Both the position numbers and the translations under genes were made by a program. The notes under the pieces are model-generated. The model was not told the DNA's origin. It saw only the letters and a list, made by a program, of their open reading frames with translations, and made no database searches. This document shows positions 1 through 6,820 of a stretch of 8,771 nt of DNA, piece after piece (within the stretch, counting starts at the first letter, position 1; each line of letters begins with the position of its first letter). Origin of the DNA: Actinomycetes bacterium (GTDB lineage: Bacteria > Actinomycetota > Acidimicrobiia > Acidimicrobiales > Microtrichaceae); NCBI GenBank assembly GCA_023423215.1, contig JAFAFZ010000285.1, positions 1-8,771 of the forward strand, given 5' to 3'.

Positions 1-522
1 GTTCGGGTCCGCGGCCGCCGGGTCGGTCGCGGGCATCTTCGCCTGCTCGTCCTCGACGACCTGGGCGGCGGTGACGCCCTCGGGCACGGCGAGCTCGGTG
101 CGGAGCTCCTCGACGCGGTCCTCGGCCTCGGCGCGGTCGTCCCCGGTCGGGATGGTGCCGACGAGCTGCAGCACCGGCCGGAACTCGAGCTGGGCGGTGG
201 AGCCGACGACGTCGAGCACCTCTTGCTGGTCCTTCGCGCCCGGCAGCTGGACCGTGATGGTGTTGCCCTGGCGGGAGACCTCGGGCTCGGCGACGCCGAG
301 CGCGTCGACGCGGCGACGGATGATCTCGATCGCCTGGTCGAGCTGGTCGTCGCTGACGTCGTTGGTGACCTGGCCGTCCTTGACCGGCTGCAGGTTCACC
401 GAGATGCCGCCCTGCAGGTCCAGTCCCAGCTTGGGCGTCTTGCCCAGGACGATCGTGACCAGCAGGAGCCCGTACACCACGACGAGCGTGGCGATCATGA
501 CTCGTAGGGGGTGCTTCCGCAT
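1..522 (-). CDS. secD: Protein translocase subunit SecD, N-terminal part (gene continues off the left edge)
   Basis: SecD is a membrane subunit of the SecDF complex, which uses proton motive force to help pull secreted proteins out of the SecYEG channel. Only the first 174 residues are present and the reading frame is open to base 1. Residues 8-27 form one hydrophobic membrane helix (TM1). It is followed by the conserved LGLDLQGG motif (32-39) and the start of the extracytoplasmic P1 domain, with RRRVDALGV (69-77) and [11 protein letters not shown] (107-117), all hallmarks of SecD. The ATG at 522 is supported by an AGGA Shine-Dalgarno sequence (528-531) 5 bases upstream. It lies 142 bases after yajC, the usual partner, and secF would be expected beyond the edge. 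The C-terminal membrane helices cannot be checked here. Identification is secure. Confidence 0.95.
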   Translation of the reverse strand, partial: MRKHPLRVMIATLVVVYGLLLVTIVLGKTPKLGLDLQGGISVNLQPVKDGQVTNDVSDDQLDQAIEIIRRRVDALGVAEPEVSRQGNTITVQLPGAKDQQEVLDVVGSTAQLEFRPVLQLVGTIPTGDDRAEAEDRVEELRTELAVPEGVTAAQVVEDEQAKMPATDPAAADPN

Positions 523-678
523 CGAGGTCCTCGTGGAGATGGGTGAGGGTCAGACGAGCCGGCCGGTCCGTTGCTGCGGCGCTCGCGAGGAGGCGCTGCG
601 CACCCCGACCCCGCCCCACATCGACCCTGCCCCCTGACGAACGGTGAATGTAGCTCGGACGGTGCTACTTCTTGTCGA
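523..678 (-). promoter_or_regulatory. yajC-secD gap with a possible internal secD promoter
   Basis: The 142-base gap (523-664) between yajC and secD is long for this gene string. Read on the minus strand it holds TACATT (652 to 647), which fits the actinobacterial TANNNT -10 motif. TCGACA (678 to 673), a good match to the TTGACA -35 element, lies just upstream inside the end of yajC. The 20-base spacing between them is longer than the usual 17-19, so this is only a candidate. A CTCGCGAG palindrome lies at 582-589 and CCGGCCGG at 559-566; no terminator with a T-tract is visible. The gap could instead be plain leader sequence. Confidence 0.25.
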
Positions 679-1117
679 CCGGGGCGTCGTCGCCCGAGTC
701 CGCTGCCGCACCGTCAGCGGCCTCGTCCTTGGTGCTGCCGTTGCCGGCGCCGCCCAGGGCTCCGGCCAGCAGGCCCTTGCGACCACGGGCCGGCGCCTTG
801 TCGGCCTCGGCCGGCTCGTCCAGGCTGCGGGCGACCGCGGACTTGGCGATCCGGATCACGACGTCGTTGTCGACCTCGAGGTGGAACAGGTCGTCCTCGA
901 CGTAGGTGATGACGCCGATGATGCCCCCGGTGGTGAGCACCTCGTCGCCGACGTCGAGCTTGCGCAGCAGGTCCGCCTGCTTCTGGCGCTGCTTCCGCTG
1001 CGGGCCGACCATCATGTAGATGACGACGCCGATGAGCGGCAGGAAGATCAGGATGCTGGCGAGGCCGCCGCCCTGGTTCTCCTGGGCGAGGATGCTGGTG
1101 AGGAGTGTGCTGATCAC
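665..1117 (-). CDS. yajC: Preprotein translocase subunit YajC
   Basis: YajC is a small single-span membrane protein that associates with SecDF and the Sec translocon. The 150-residue product has a short N-terminus, one membrane helix at about residues 19-37, then the basic GPQRKQRQKQ stretch (38-47) that marks the cytoplasmic side. The conserved YajC core follows (LDVGDEVLTTGGIIGVI, 54-70, then VEDDLFHLEV). The C-terminal 50 residues are a low-complexity Ala/Gly/Asp/Lys tail, common in actinobacterial forms. The start is a GTG at 1117 with only a weak GGA Shine-Dalgarno element, which lies in the loop of a small hairpin abutting the start codon. It sits between tgt and secD, matching the classical tgt-yajC-secD order. 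Identification is secure; the precise start is likely but less certain. Confidence 0.93.
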   Translation of the reverse strand: MISTLLTSILAQENQGGGLASILIFLPLIGVVIYMMVGPQRKQRQKQADLLRKLDVGDEVLTTGGIIGVITYVEDDLFHLEVDNDVVIRIAKSAVARSLDEPAEADKAPARGRKGLLAGALGGAGNGSTKDEAADGAAADSGDDAPVDKK

Positions 1118-1176
1118 AGGCTGTCCAGCCTAGGCCCCGCCCCCTCTTCGGGGGAATCGGCGCGGGATGCCGCGCC
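1118..1176 (-). other. Cluster of three hairpins in the tgt-yajC gap
   Basis: Three perfect inverted repeats follow one another in the 77-base gap. In transcription order: GGCGCGG/CCGCGCC (7-bp stem, 4-base loop, 1159-1176); CCCCC/GGGGG (5-bp stem, 5-base loop, 1140-1154); and AGGCTG/CAGCCT (6-bp arms, 2-base centre, 1118-1131). The last one touches the yajC start codon, and its loop carries the GGA that would act as the ribosome binding site. None is followed by a T-run, so they are not convincing intrinsic terminators. They could dampen readthrough, protect the tgt mRNA end, or limit yajC translation. The repeats are seen directly; the function is inference. Confidence 0.45.
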
Positions 1177-1194
1177 AGGACGGGCGACCGGCGC

Positions 1195-2334
1195 TCAGGA
1201 GCTCTGCCCGGGGGCCATGCCGGACCAGCGCTCGGCGACCTCGGCGCGCAGCTCGTCGAGCCGTCCTGCCACGATCCCGGCACGGATCCGGTCGACCAGG
1301 CCGAGGATCCAGGTGAGGTTGTGGATCGTGCACAGGTTGTGCGCCGTGCTCTCGCCGAGCGTGCTGAGGTGCCGCAGCAGCCCCCGCGAGTAGGTGCGAC
1401 AGGTCGCGCACGGGCAGTGCTCGTCGATGGGGTCGTCGCTGCGGGCGAACTCGGCCCGCTTGATGTTCATGCGTCCGTCGTCGGTGAGCAGGGTGCCGTG
1501 GCGGGCGAGCCGCGTCGGCAGCACGCAGTCGAACATGTCGACGCCGCGAGCGACCGCCTCGACGATCGAGACGGGATCGCCCACGCCCATGAGGTACCGC
1601 GGCTGGTCGGACGGAAGCCCCTCGAGCGCGGCCTCGAGCGCGGGCAGCATGCGCTCGCGCGTCTCGCCGACCGACAGCCCGCCGACGGCGTAGCCGTCGA
1701 AGTCCAGCTCGACGGTGCGGTCAGCGGACTCGCGGCGGAGCTCGACGTCGTCGCCGCCCTGCACGATCCCGAACAGCGCCTGGTCCTCGCTGCGGCGGTG
1801 CGCCACCCGCGCCCGGGCGGCCCAGCGCGCGGTGCGCTCCAGCGCCTGGCGCAGGACCGGGGTCGGCGAGGGAAGCGGGGCGCACACGTCGAGCACCATC
1901 TGGATGTCCGCGCCGAGCAGCTCCTGGGTGCGCACGGCCAGCTCGGGCGTGAGCAGGTACGAGTCGCCGTCGTAGGTGGACTTGAAGCGTGCGCCCTCGT
2001 CGTCGACCTTCGGCTCGAGCGAGAACACCTGGAAGCCGCCCGAGTCGGTGAGCATGTGCCCGTCCCACCCGGTGAACGCGTGCAGGCCGCCCAGCTCGGC
2101 GACGACCTCGGCGCCGGGACGCAGCATCAGGTGGTAGGTGTTGCCGAGCAGGATCTCGGCCCGGGAGCCGGCTGCGGTGCGCAGCGACGAGAGCTCGTGG
2201 GTGCTCATGCCGCGGATCGCGCCACGGGTCGCCACGGGCATGAAGACCGGCGTGTCGATCAGACCACGCGCCGTGCGGATCGTCCCGGTGCGCGCCGCGC
2301 CGTCGGTTGCGGTGATGTCGATCTGCAGTCGCAT
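1195..2334 (-). CDS. tgt: Queuine/preQ1 tRNA-guanine transglycosylase
   Basis: Tgt swaps the guanine at the wobble position (34) of tRNAs with GUN anticodons for preQ1, a step in queuosine synthesis. The 379-residue product has the normal family length. Landmarks are TDSGG (96-100, with the acid/base Asp at 97), GIVQGG (189-194), GGLSVGE (218-224), and MFDCVLPTR (267-275) with the nucleophilic Asp at 269. The zinc site is Cys307, Cys309, Cys312 and His338 (in TIHNL). Position 150 is Val within DVC, where the E. coli and Zymomonas enzymes have DEC. The ATG at 2334 overlaps the queA TGA by one base (TGATG) and has a strong GGGGGAG Shine-Dalgarno (2342-2348) 7 bases away. The same frame stays open upstream to 3177, but only as a shadow of queA. 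Translational coupling to queA is likely. Confidence 0.96.
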   Translation of the reverse strand: MRLQIDITATDGAARTGTIRTARGLIDTPVFMPVATRGAIRGMSTHELSSLRTAAGSRAEILLGNTYHLMLRPGAEVVAELGGLHAFTGWDGHMLTDSGGFQVFSLEPKVDDEGARFKSTYDGDSYLLTPELAVRTQELLGADIQMVLDVCAPLPSPTPVLRQALERTARWAARARVAHRRSEDQALFGIVQGGDDVELRRESADRTVELDFDGYAVGGLSVGETRERMLPALEAALEGLPSDQPRYLMGVGDPVSIVEAVARGVDMFDCVLPTRLARHGTLLTDDGRMNIKRAEFARSDDPIDEHCPCATCRTYSRGLLRHLSTLGESTAHNLCTIHNLTWILGLVDRIRAGIVAGRLDELRAEVAERWSGMAPGQSS

Positions 2335-3449
2335 CAGCCCGCTCCCCCGGCGGTGTGCGCCGTCTCGGCTCGCTCGGACGGCCCCGACTCCGCCCGCTCC
2401 GACAGCTGAGCCCGCTGCAGCAGCATCGCGTCGCCGAAGGAGAGGAAGCGGTAGCCGCGCTCGAGCGCCGTCGCGTAGAGGTCCCGCCAGCGCGGCCCGA
2501 CGAAGGCCTGGATCATCGCCAGCAGCGACGAGCGCGGCAGGTGGAAGTTGGTCATCAGCACGTCGACCGCACGGAACTCGAAGCCGGGGGTGATGAACAG
2601 CCGCGTCCGGCCCGTCGCCTCGCCGGTCGCCGCCGTCGACTCCAGGGCGCGCACCGTCGTGGTCCCGACCGCCACGACGCGTCGGCCCTCGGCCCGGGCG
2701 GAGCGCACGGCGTCCCACGTCGTCCCCGGGACCCGGTACCACTCCGAGTGGATGTCGTGGTCCTCGACGTCGTCGGTGGTGATCGGTCGGAAGGTGTCCA
2801 GGCCGACGACCAGCTCGACCCGCTCCAGCTGCACCCCGGCAACGTCCAGGTCGGCCAGCACCTCGGGGGTCAGGTGCAGCCCAGCGGTCGGCGCGGCGGC
2901 GGAGGCCGGTCGGGACGAGAACACCGTCTGGTAGCGCTCGGCGTCGTCGAGCACCTCGGTGATGTACGGCGGCAGCGGCGCGACGCCCGACCCGTCGAGC
3001 GCCGACAGCAGCGCCTCGCCGCGCAGGGCCCGGTCGTCGTCGCCGGCGGCGAGCGGACGCACGAGGCGGCGTCCGTCGTCGAGGGTGTCGCCGACCTCGA
3101 AGCGCAGGGCCCCGGCCGTGGCGTCGACCCGCTCCCCGGCCTTCAGCTTGCGGGACGGTCGGCACAGCGCCTGCCACCAGCCCTCGTCGCCGTGCGGCTC
3201 CAGCAGCAGGACCTCGCCCGCGCCGCCCGAGGTCCGACGCACCGCGACGCGTGCCGGCAGCACGCGGGTGTCGTTCACGACCACGAGGTCGCCGGCGCGC
3301 AGCAGGCGGGGCAGGTCCGCGACCGAGCGGTCGAGCGGTGCGACCTGGGGTCCCAGGTCGACCAGCAGCCGTGCGGCGTCGCGGGGTTCGACCGGCGTCT
3401 GCGCGATGGCCTCCGGGGGCAGCTCGTAGTCGAGCTCGTCGGTGCGCAC
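2334..3449 (-). CDS. queA: S-adenosylmethionine:tRNA ribosyltransferase-isomerase QueA
   Basis: QueA transfers and isomerises the ribosyl part of S-adenosylmethionine onto preQ1-modified tRNA to make epoxyqueuosine, directly after the Tgt step. Family motifs run along the 371 residues: an N-terminal AQTPVEPRDAARLL region (16-29), LPAR (64-67), GGAGEVLLLEP (75-85), PLPPYI (158-163), YQTVFSSRPASAAAPTAGLH (173-192), the histidine-containing HDIHSEWY (231-238), VGTTTVRALE (261-270), FHLPRSSLL (302-310) and a C-terminal YRFLSFGDAML (333-343). The last 25 residues are a low-complexity tail with SERAE twice (350-354 and 358-362). The start is a GTG at 3449, one base after the stop of the upstream lipoprotein gene, with AGGA (3455-3458) 5 bases upstream. 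Its end overlaps the tgt start by one base. Identification is secure. Confidence 0.96.
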   Translation of the reverse strand: MRTDELDYELPPEAIAQTPVEPRDAARLLVDLGPQVAPLDRSVADLPRLLRAGDLVVVNDTRVLPARVAVRRTSGGAGEVLLLEPHGDEGWWQALCRPSRKLKAGERVDATAGALRFEVGDTLDDGRRLVRPLAAGDDDRALRGEALLSALDGSGVAPLPPYITEVLDDAERYQTVFSSRPASAAAPTAGLHLTPEVLADLDVAGVQLERVELVVGLDTFRPITTDDVEDHDIHSEWYRVPGTTWDAVRSARAEGRRVVAVGTTTVRALESTAATGEATGRTRLFITPGFEFRAVDVLMTNFHLPRSSLLAMIQAFVGPRWRDLYATALERGYRFLSFGDAMLLQRAQLSERAESGPSERAETAHTAGGAG

Positions 3450-3450
3450 C

Positions 3451-4275
3451 TCAGTCCTGGAGCGTCCACGCGGCCGGCGCGGCGCCCCCGGTCAACGCCG
3501 CCGCCACCGCCCGCGCCTCGGCCTCGTCGAAGTCGCCGGTGATCACGAGCTGGTCGCGCTCGAAGGTCGACTGGTTCACGGTCGGCGCCATGACGAGGTC
3601 GCCGTCGACCAGGATCGCCAGCTGGCCACGGCCCGCGCCGTGGTCGGGACAGGTGGGGGCCACATCGAAGCACTGCGTGGCCACCGCGTTGAAGGCCGCG
3701 ATGCCGGGCTCGGTGAGCACCAGCTCGATGCCCCAGGCACCGTCGGGCTGCGCGGAGGCCGTGGCCGACTCGATCTGCTCGCCGGTGACGAACACCGGGC
3801 CCAGGCTCAGCACGGACGGACCGGGCGACGCGTCGGGGTCCTCGACCTCGAGCGTGTCGCCGGCATCGGGGGCCGTGTCGTCGCCCGGCGTGGACGTCGA
3901 CGAGCCGAGCTCCATCGCCAGGACCGGTCGCAGCTCGAACCACCCGGTCGACGCGAGCGCGGCGCGGAGCAGCTCCTCGTCGCCGTCCGCGACCAGCACC
4001 TCGATCGTCGACCCGGTCCATCCGACCTCGGCACGTCCGGCGCCGAGGGCCTCGACCCGGCGGCGCACGACCTCGGCGACCTGCTCGACCGTGTCGGGGT
4101 CGCTGCTGTCGACGTCCAGGCGGAGGGTGACGACGTGGGCCGGTTCGGCGAGGGTGTCGTCGCTCGGGTCCGGCACGTCCTGCGCCTCGGACCCGCCGCC
4201 GCAGCCGACGAGCAGCACGGCGGTCGCGAAGCCGGCGACAAGGGACGACGTGCGGACTCGGCGGCCTCGGGACAT
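3451..4275 (-). CDS. Predicted lipoprotein consisting of a SecD P1-like extracytoplasmic domain
   Basis: The 274-residue product starts with a basic n-region, a hydrophobic stretch (about 11-24) and a lipobox LVGC with the lipidated Cys at 25, so it should be anchored on the outer face of the cytoplasmic membrane. The rest resembles the P1 domain of SecD. RRRVEALG (71-78), STI (89-91) and ASTGWFELRPVL (108-119) align with the matching stretch of the true SecD encoded in this window. The second half has TGEQIESA (164-171), GQLAILVDGDLVMAPTV (217-233) and ITGDFDEAEA (245-254), resembling the P1 head of SecD. An acidic low-complexity linker (about 123-156) separates the halves. The protein ends at GGAAPAAW, where SecD would enter its second membrane helix, and has no further membrane segments. 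Cys202 and Cys209 could form a disulfide. A role near SecDF, or another peptide-binding role, is inference. It is coupled to queA by a 1-base gap. Confidence 0.85.
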   Translation of the reverse strand: MSRGRRVRTSSLVAGFATAVLLVGCGGGSEAQDVPDPSDDTLAEPAHVVTLRLDVDSSDPDTVEQVAEVVRRRVEALGAGRAEVGWTGSTIEVLVADGDEELLRAALASTGWFELRPVLAMELGSSTSTPGDDTAPDAGDTLEVEDPDASPGPSVLSLGPVFVTGEQIESATASAQPDGAWGIELVLTEPGIAAFNAVATQCFDVAPTCPDHGAGRGQLAILVDGDLVMAPTVNQSTFERDQLVITGDFDEAEARAVAAALTGGAAPAAWTLQD

Positions 4276-4283
4276 GGGGCCGC

Positions 4284-4289
4284 AGTGTA
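4284..4289 (-). promoter_or_regulatory. Candidate -10 element for leaderless transcription of the SecD-P1 lipoprotein gene
   Basis: On the minus strand TACACT (4289 to 4284) matches the actinobacterial TANNNT -10 motif and ends 8 bases before the ATG at 4275. The sequence between it and the start codon (TGCGGCCCC region) has no Shine-Dalgarno element, and no other in-frame start is present upstream in the gap. A start of transcription at or within a base or two of the ATG would give a leaderless mRNA, common in actinobacteria. The -35 match is poor (GGGACG, 15-base spacer). The 56-base gap to the acyl-CoA dehydrogenase gene would also permit readthrough. Confidence 0.4.
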
Positions 4290-4331
4290 GGAGGCGGCCA
4301 CCGGCGTCCCGGAGCCGCGGGGCGAGGCCGA

Positions 4332-5480
4332 TCAGAAGCCCATGGAGCGACCGATGATCTCCTTCATGATCTCGGTCGTGCCGCCGTAGATCGAGGTGAC
4401 CCGGGCGTCGGTGAAGGCGCGCCCCACGGCGTACTCGTTCATGTAGCCGTAGCCGCCGTGCAGCTGCACGCAGATGTCGGCGACCTTCTTCTGCAGCTCG
4501 GTGCACCACCACTTCGCCATCGAGGCCTCTTCCGCGGTGAGCGCACCGTCGTTGAGCGCCAGGACGCACCGGTCGATGAAGGTCTCCGCGATCGTGATCT
4601 CGGTCTCCATCTCGGCCAGCTTGAAGCGGCTGTTCTGGAAGTTGCCGATCGGCTGGCCGAAGGCCTGACGCTCCTTGCAGTACTCCACGGTCCAGCCGAG
4701 CATCGCCCTGGCGTGCGCGACGCCGGCCATGCCGACCGAGAGCCGCTCCTGCGGGAGGTTCTTCACGAGCAGCGCGAAGCCCTCGCCCTCGGCGACGAGC
4801 AGGTTCTCGACCGGCACGCGCACGTCGGTGAAGAACAGCTCGGCGGTGTCCTGGGCGTGCATGCCGACCTTGTCCAGGTTGCGGCCGCGCTCGTAGCCCT
4901 CGGAGCCCGCGTCGACCACGAGGATCGACATGCCCTTGTGGCGCTGGGTCGGATCGGTCTTGCAGGCGACGAGGGTGAGGTCCGCGTTGATGCCGTTGGT
5001 GATGAAGGTCTTCGAGCCGTTCAGCACGTACTCGTCGCCGTCGCGGATCGCGGTGGTCGTCATGCTCGCGAGGTCCGAGCCGATGCCGGGCTCGGTCATG
5101 GCGACCGCGGTGACCAGCTCGCCCGAGGCGATGCCCGGGAGCCAGCGCTGCTTCTGCTCGTCGTTGCAGTAGTCGAGGAAGTACGGCAGGCAGACGTCGT
5201 TGTGCAGCGTCATGCCCATGCCGGCCGGGTAGACGTCGGCCGCGGTGAGCTCCTCGATGATGACCTGGCTGTAGCGGAAGTCCTTGACGCCCGCGCCGCC
5301 GAACTCCTCGGGCACGGCCATGGCGATGAAGCCGGCCGCTCCGGCCTTGGTGAAGAGCTCCTTCGGCACGATGCCGGCCTCGTCCCACTCCTCGCGGTGC
5401 GGGACCATCTCGCGGTCGACGAAGGTGCGGAAGGCCTTGCGGAACATCTCGTGTTCCTCTTCGTAGATCGTGCGGTCCAT
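4332..5480 (-). CDS. Acyl-CoA dehydrogenase, long-chain (LCAD) type
   Basis: This FAD enzyme oxidises acyl-CoA to trans-2-enoyl-CoA in fatty acid or branched-chain acid breakdown and passes electrons to electron transfer flavoprotein. The 382-residue length is normal. Visible landmarks are the N-terminal helical region, AMTEPGIGSDLASM (127-140) and NGSKTFITNG (154-163), which bind flavin and substrate, ERQAFGQPI (270-278), and LHGGYGYMNEY (340-350). The usual catalytic Glu of medium- and short-chain enzymes is absent: the end reads IYGGTTEIMKEI (364-375) instead of YEGT. LPQERLSVG (242-250) supplies Glu245 in the position used by LCAD and isovaleryl-CoA dehydrogenase, so an active LCAD-like enzyme is likely. 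The exact substrate cannot be told. The ATG at 5480 has a GGAG (5487-5490) at 6 bases. The gene stands alone between gaps of 207 and 56 bases and probably has its own promoter. Confidence 0.93.
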   Translation of the reverse strand: MDRTIYEEEHEMFRKAFRTFVDREMVPHREEWDEAGIVPKELFTKAGAAGFIAMAVPEEFGGAGVKDFRYSQVIIEELTAADVYPAGMGMTLHNDVCLPYFLDYCNDEQKQRWLPGIASGELVTAVAMTEPGIGSDLASMTTTAIRDGDEYVLNGSKTFITNGINADLTLVACKTDPTQRHKGMSILVVDAGSEGYERGRNLDKVGMHAQDTAELFFTDVRVPVENLLVAEGEGFALLVKNLPQERLSVGMAGVAHARAMLGWTVEYCKERQAFGQPIGNFQNSRFKLAEMETEITIAETFIDRCVLALNDGALTAEEASMAKWWCTELQKKVADICVQLHGGYGYMNEYAVGRAFTDARVTSIYGGTTEIMKEIIGRSMGF

Positions 5481-5517
5481 GACGTGCTCCGGGGAGATGG
5501 GAGGGGCGGGAGGGCCC

Positions 5518-5544
5518 AGATTACCGATGGGTAACCCCAGCCAA
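5518..5544 (-). promoter_or_regulatory. Candidate promoter of the acyl-CoA dehydrogenase gene
   Basis: On the minus strand TAATCT (5523 to 5518) fits the TANNNT -10 consensus, and TTGGCT (5544 to 5539) is a partial -35 match with a 15-base spacer. Transcription would begin near 5511 and leave a leader of about 30 bases containing the GGAG ribosome binding site. A perfect dyad (5521-5534) overlaps the -10 element, as expected for a repressed promoter. Spacing is on the short side, so the -35 assignment is weak. Confidence 0.45.
5521..5534. promoter_or_regulatory. Candidate repressor operator, TTACC-N4-GGTAA dyad
   Basis: TTACCGATGGGTAA is a perfect 5-bp inverted repeat with a 4-base centre. 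It is AT-containing in otherwise very GC-rich DNA and overlaps the predicted -10 of the acyl-CoA dehydrogenase gene. Short dyads of this shape are typical sites for TetR-family regulators, which often control fatty acid breakdown genes in actinobacteria. No regulator gene is in the window, so the family of the binding protein is inference. Confidence 0.45.
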
Positions 5545-5569
5545 CCACGCCCGGATCGCCCGGAGAAGT

Positions 5570-5582
5570 TGACGGTCCGTCA
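5570..5582. promoter_or_regulatory. Second dyad upstream of the acyl-CoA dehydrogenase gene
   Basis: TGACGGTCCGTCA is a perfect 6-bp inverted repeat around one central base, about 48 bases (centre to centre) upstream of the TTACC/GGTAA dyad. It differs in sequence from that dyad, so it would bind a different protein, or it may be a chance repeat. Its position upstream of the predicted -35 would suit an activator or an upstream repressor site. Function is inference. Confidence 0.35.
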
Positions 5583-5626
5583 GATCGCGGGTCGCAGACG
5601 CTCACCCACGACATCTGGCTGCGAGG

Positions 5627-5641
5627 CGTGGTGCGACCACG
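5627..5641 (-). terminator. Weak terminator-like hairpin after ruvB
   Basis: A perfect 6-bp stem (CGTGGT/ACCACG) with a 3-base loop lies about 47 bases downstream of the ruvB stop. No T-run follows it on the minus strand, so it is not a classical intrinsic terminator. It may still mark the end of the ruvCAB transcript, since many actinobacterial terminators lack a U-tract. Low confidence. Confidence 0.2.
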
Positions 5642-5687
5642 GCGTGCGGCCAGGTTTCGGGGAGGGCGGGGCCGGTGGGCAGGATCG

Positions 5688-6815
<1,128 letters not shown>

Positions 6816-6820
6816 GGCGC

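Noticed and set aside
2335..3177. N-terminal extension of the tgt frame into a 660-residue protein
   Set aside because: The extra residues are the out-of-frame reading of queA, Arg/Gly-rich. The conserved Tgt start (MRLQ) has a strong Shine-Dalgarno at 2342-2348.
3450..3470. preQ1 riboswitch in front of queA
   Set aside because: queA begins one base after the preceding gene with no leader, and no riboswitch-like structure could be placed there.
2355..3542. Long open frame on the plus strand opposite queA
   Set aside because: It is a shadow of queA, which has full family motifs. The plus frame has no motif and no plausible ribosome binding site.
4276..5388. Extension of the lipoprotein frame upstream through the acyl-CoA dehydrogenase gene
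   Set aside because: The extension is an alternative-frame reading of the dehydrogenase; the signal peptide and lipobox begin at the ATG at 4275.
4458..5534. Plus-strand open frame opposite the acyl-CoA dehydrogenase gene
   Set aside because: It has antisense-type composition and no domain; the minus-strand gene is certain.
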